From Chlamydoabsidia padenii (taxonomy: Eukaryota; Mucoromycota; Mucoromycetes; Mucorales; Cunninghamellaceae), in assembly GCA_025330725.1 (NCBI GenBank), contig JAIWND010000001.1, positions 1,494,501 to 1,558,500 on the forward strand: a stretch of DNA of 64,000 nucleotides, written 5' to 3'. The position numbers and the translations under genes are program-made. Of this stretch, positions 62,970 through 64,000 are shown piece after piece (positions within the stretch are counted from its first letter, which is position 1; each line of letters begins with the position of its first letter). The notes beneath the pieces are model-generated. The model was not told where the DNA came from and searched no databases. It was given only the letters and a program-made list of their open reading frames with translations.

Positions 62970-63509
62970 GATGATGATCTCTCCATTATGGGCTATATGG
63001 ATGACCTCGATCAAACTTTTTTTGTACGGTTTGATAATATCATTGGTTTGTATATGTGTCTATGTATTACTTTACTCCTCTCATTTACCTATTCTCTCCC
63101 TAGTAGCTGTTAGAATCCCTTCAACCCCCTTCTATCTCCCCACCTCTCTATCATACTCTCACTCTCTCTCTCTGTCTTTGTTTTATATAATAATAATAAT
63201 AATATAGGCTATGGTGTATGCGCTCTTTTTATGGCAATTCACACGTGCTCTATATATCTATACGAATAATAAAAGCCTGTCTTACCACTGTATCTTACTG
63301 TTATCAATGGAAATACTGGGTGTAAGGTGTTATTGGTGGGTGAAAGCAGACCATCACATATTGCTCTTATACCATTCGGGTTTGACGATAAATCAATATC
63401 ATACTGTTTCGAAAAGGTACTTGAGGATCATTTCTGATATTTGTGTATGTGTGCCTACCTATTTACTTTTTAGTAAGATGGATGTGAAACAGAGAAATGC
63501 GGATGAAGA

Positions 63510-63567
<58 letters not shown>

Positions 63568-63720
63568 CGGCAAGGTTATGTTTTCATGCATCCAGGAGAA
63601 GTTTAAACCGATTCAAACTCCCCTTATACGAATTCAAAGTGATCACGTTCATCATAGGATTGTCCCTTGTTCTCTCGTACTTATGCCCCCCTGGATTTTT
63701 TCTTTTTTCTTTTTTTGAAT
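62970..63720 (+). CDS. Candidate multi-exon gene, model unresolved
   Basis: Three exon-like stretches lie in order on the + strand. The first is DDDLSIMGYMDDLDQTFFVR, ending near 63050. The second follows an AAAAG acceptor near 63274 and reads PVLPLYLTVINGNTGCKVLL and then HIALIPFGFDDKSIS, with a GTACTT donor at about 63417. The third follows the 54-nt T run and an AG at 63567 and reads GKVMFSCIQEKFKPIQTPLI and onward. Their composition is protein-like, but the phases do not join cleanly in my reading. I do not recognise the product. It may be a pseudogene or contain a sequencing indel. Confidence 0.35.
63512..63565. repeat. Poly(T) tract, 54 nt
   Basis: A pure T run immediately followed by AG, the layout of the homopolymer-bearing introns of CYR1 and the Boi-like gene. 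It supports an acceptor at 63567. Confidence 0.9.
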
Positions 63721-63875
63721 TTCTAGAGGTCATCATGATCATTAGTTTAAAAAAGGACATTACCACTTTTTCTTTTTCTTTTCTTCTTTCTCTTTTCTTT
63801 CTCTCCCCTCCCCTTCTTTACTAATACTAACATATATATAAAATTATTATCAACACTTGAACAAGTTACTATATA

Positions 63876-64000
63876 ATGCATCCTTTAGTAATCAATGACG
63901 CTGCTTCTATGCCTCATCATCCTTATTATCAGAATTATGCGAATAAACCTTCAACTCCGCCTGCATATATTCAACAGCAGCATCCCTATGACACCGTACG
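63876..64000 (+). CDS. Start of an unidentified gene, cut by the window edge
   Basis: From the ATG at 63876 an ORF runs to the end of the window: MHPLVINDAASMPHHPYYQN and then YANKPSTPPAYIQQQHPYDT. It is rich in Pro, Gln, Tyr and His, like the disordered N-terminus of a fungal transcription or RNA-binding protein. A pyrimidine-rich leader (63745-63820) precedes it. The identity cannot be told from 41 residues. Confidence 0.55.
   Translation, partial: MHPLVINDAASMPHHPYYQNYANKPSTPPAYIQQQHPYDTV

Overview
The window is nuclear DNA of a fungus, most likely Mucoromycota (Mucorales-like; Absidia/Cunninghamella type is my guess). The reasons are AT-rich intergenic DNA with long poly(T)/poly(A) runs, dense genes with many short introns (about 50-90 nt, GTAAGT-like donors, CTAAC-like branch points), low-complexity Gln/Asn/Ser/Thr tracts, and a fungal-type adenylate cyclase (RA + LRR + PP2C-like + cyclase). 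There is no CRISPR, operon or other prokaryotic feature. I saw no tRNA or rRNA gene. Splice models were built by hand: every multi-exon model described as closed keeps one reading frame from ATG to stop.

Layout. 0-8 kb: 5' end of a syntaxin (-), an unrecognised spliced gene (-), an AT-hook protein (+), a palindromic repeat array, COX17 (-) and a HAD-family protein (+). 8-22 kb: adenylate cyclase (-) head-to-head with a STE20/SPAK-OSR1-type kinase (+), then a BTB protein (+). 22-28 kb: ribosomal proteins uS2/RPSA and eL27 (-), two pseudogene fragments and a second repeat cluster. 28-37.6 kb: CCT8 (+), 3-hydroxyanthranilate dioxygenase (+), a SpoU/TrmH rRNA methyltransferase (-), a P450 (+) and an unrecognised 14-exon coiled-coil protein (+). 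37.9-50 kb: a DHX33-like helicase (-), a full-length ABCB/MDR transporter (+), complex I NDUFB2 (-), ribosomal uL14 (-) and an AVT1-like amino-acid transporter (-). 51-64 kb: an ATF/CREB bZIP factor (+), a divergent PDK/BCKDK-family protein (+), a Boi/Pob1-type SH3-SAM-PH protein with a CH domain (+), a small tail-anchored protein (-), an unresolved region, and the start of another gene (+).

Most genes are housekeeping or signalling genes and do not form one pathway. The cAMP cyclase, the STE20-type kinase and the ATF/CREB factor could share a signalling theme, but nothing in the sequence links them.

The most interesting signals are not genes. (1) A motif of consensus GCGGGATTTGAAA, in either orientation, lies about 100-138 nt upstream of the ATG of at least seven unrelated genes. 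(2) A dispersed approximately 236-bp repeat family is arranged as a palindrome at 4-5 kb and as a second cluster at 26.5-27 kb, and each unit carries a variant of that motif. (3) All three ribosomal-protein genes have a GGAT/CCAT tetranucleotide tract in their first intron. (4) A degraded, intron-containing copy of part of the window's own DHX33 gene sits beside an ABC-transporter fragment at 24 kb. (5) The STE20-type kinase carries several WNK-like RFx[V/I] motifs in its tail. (6) The PDK-like protein seems to have lost its ATP-binding residues.
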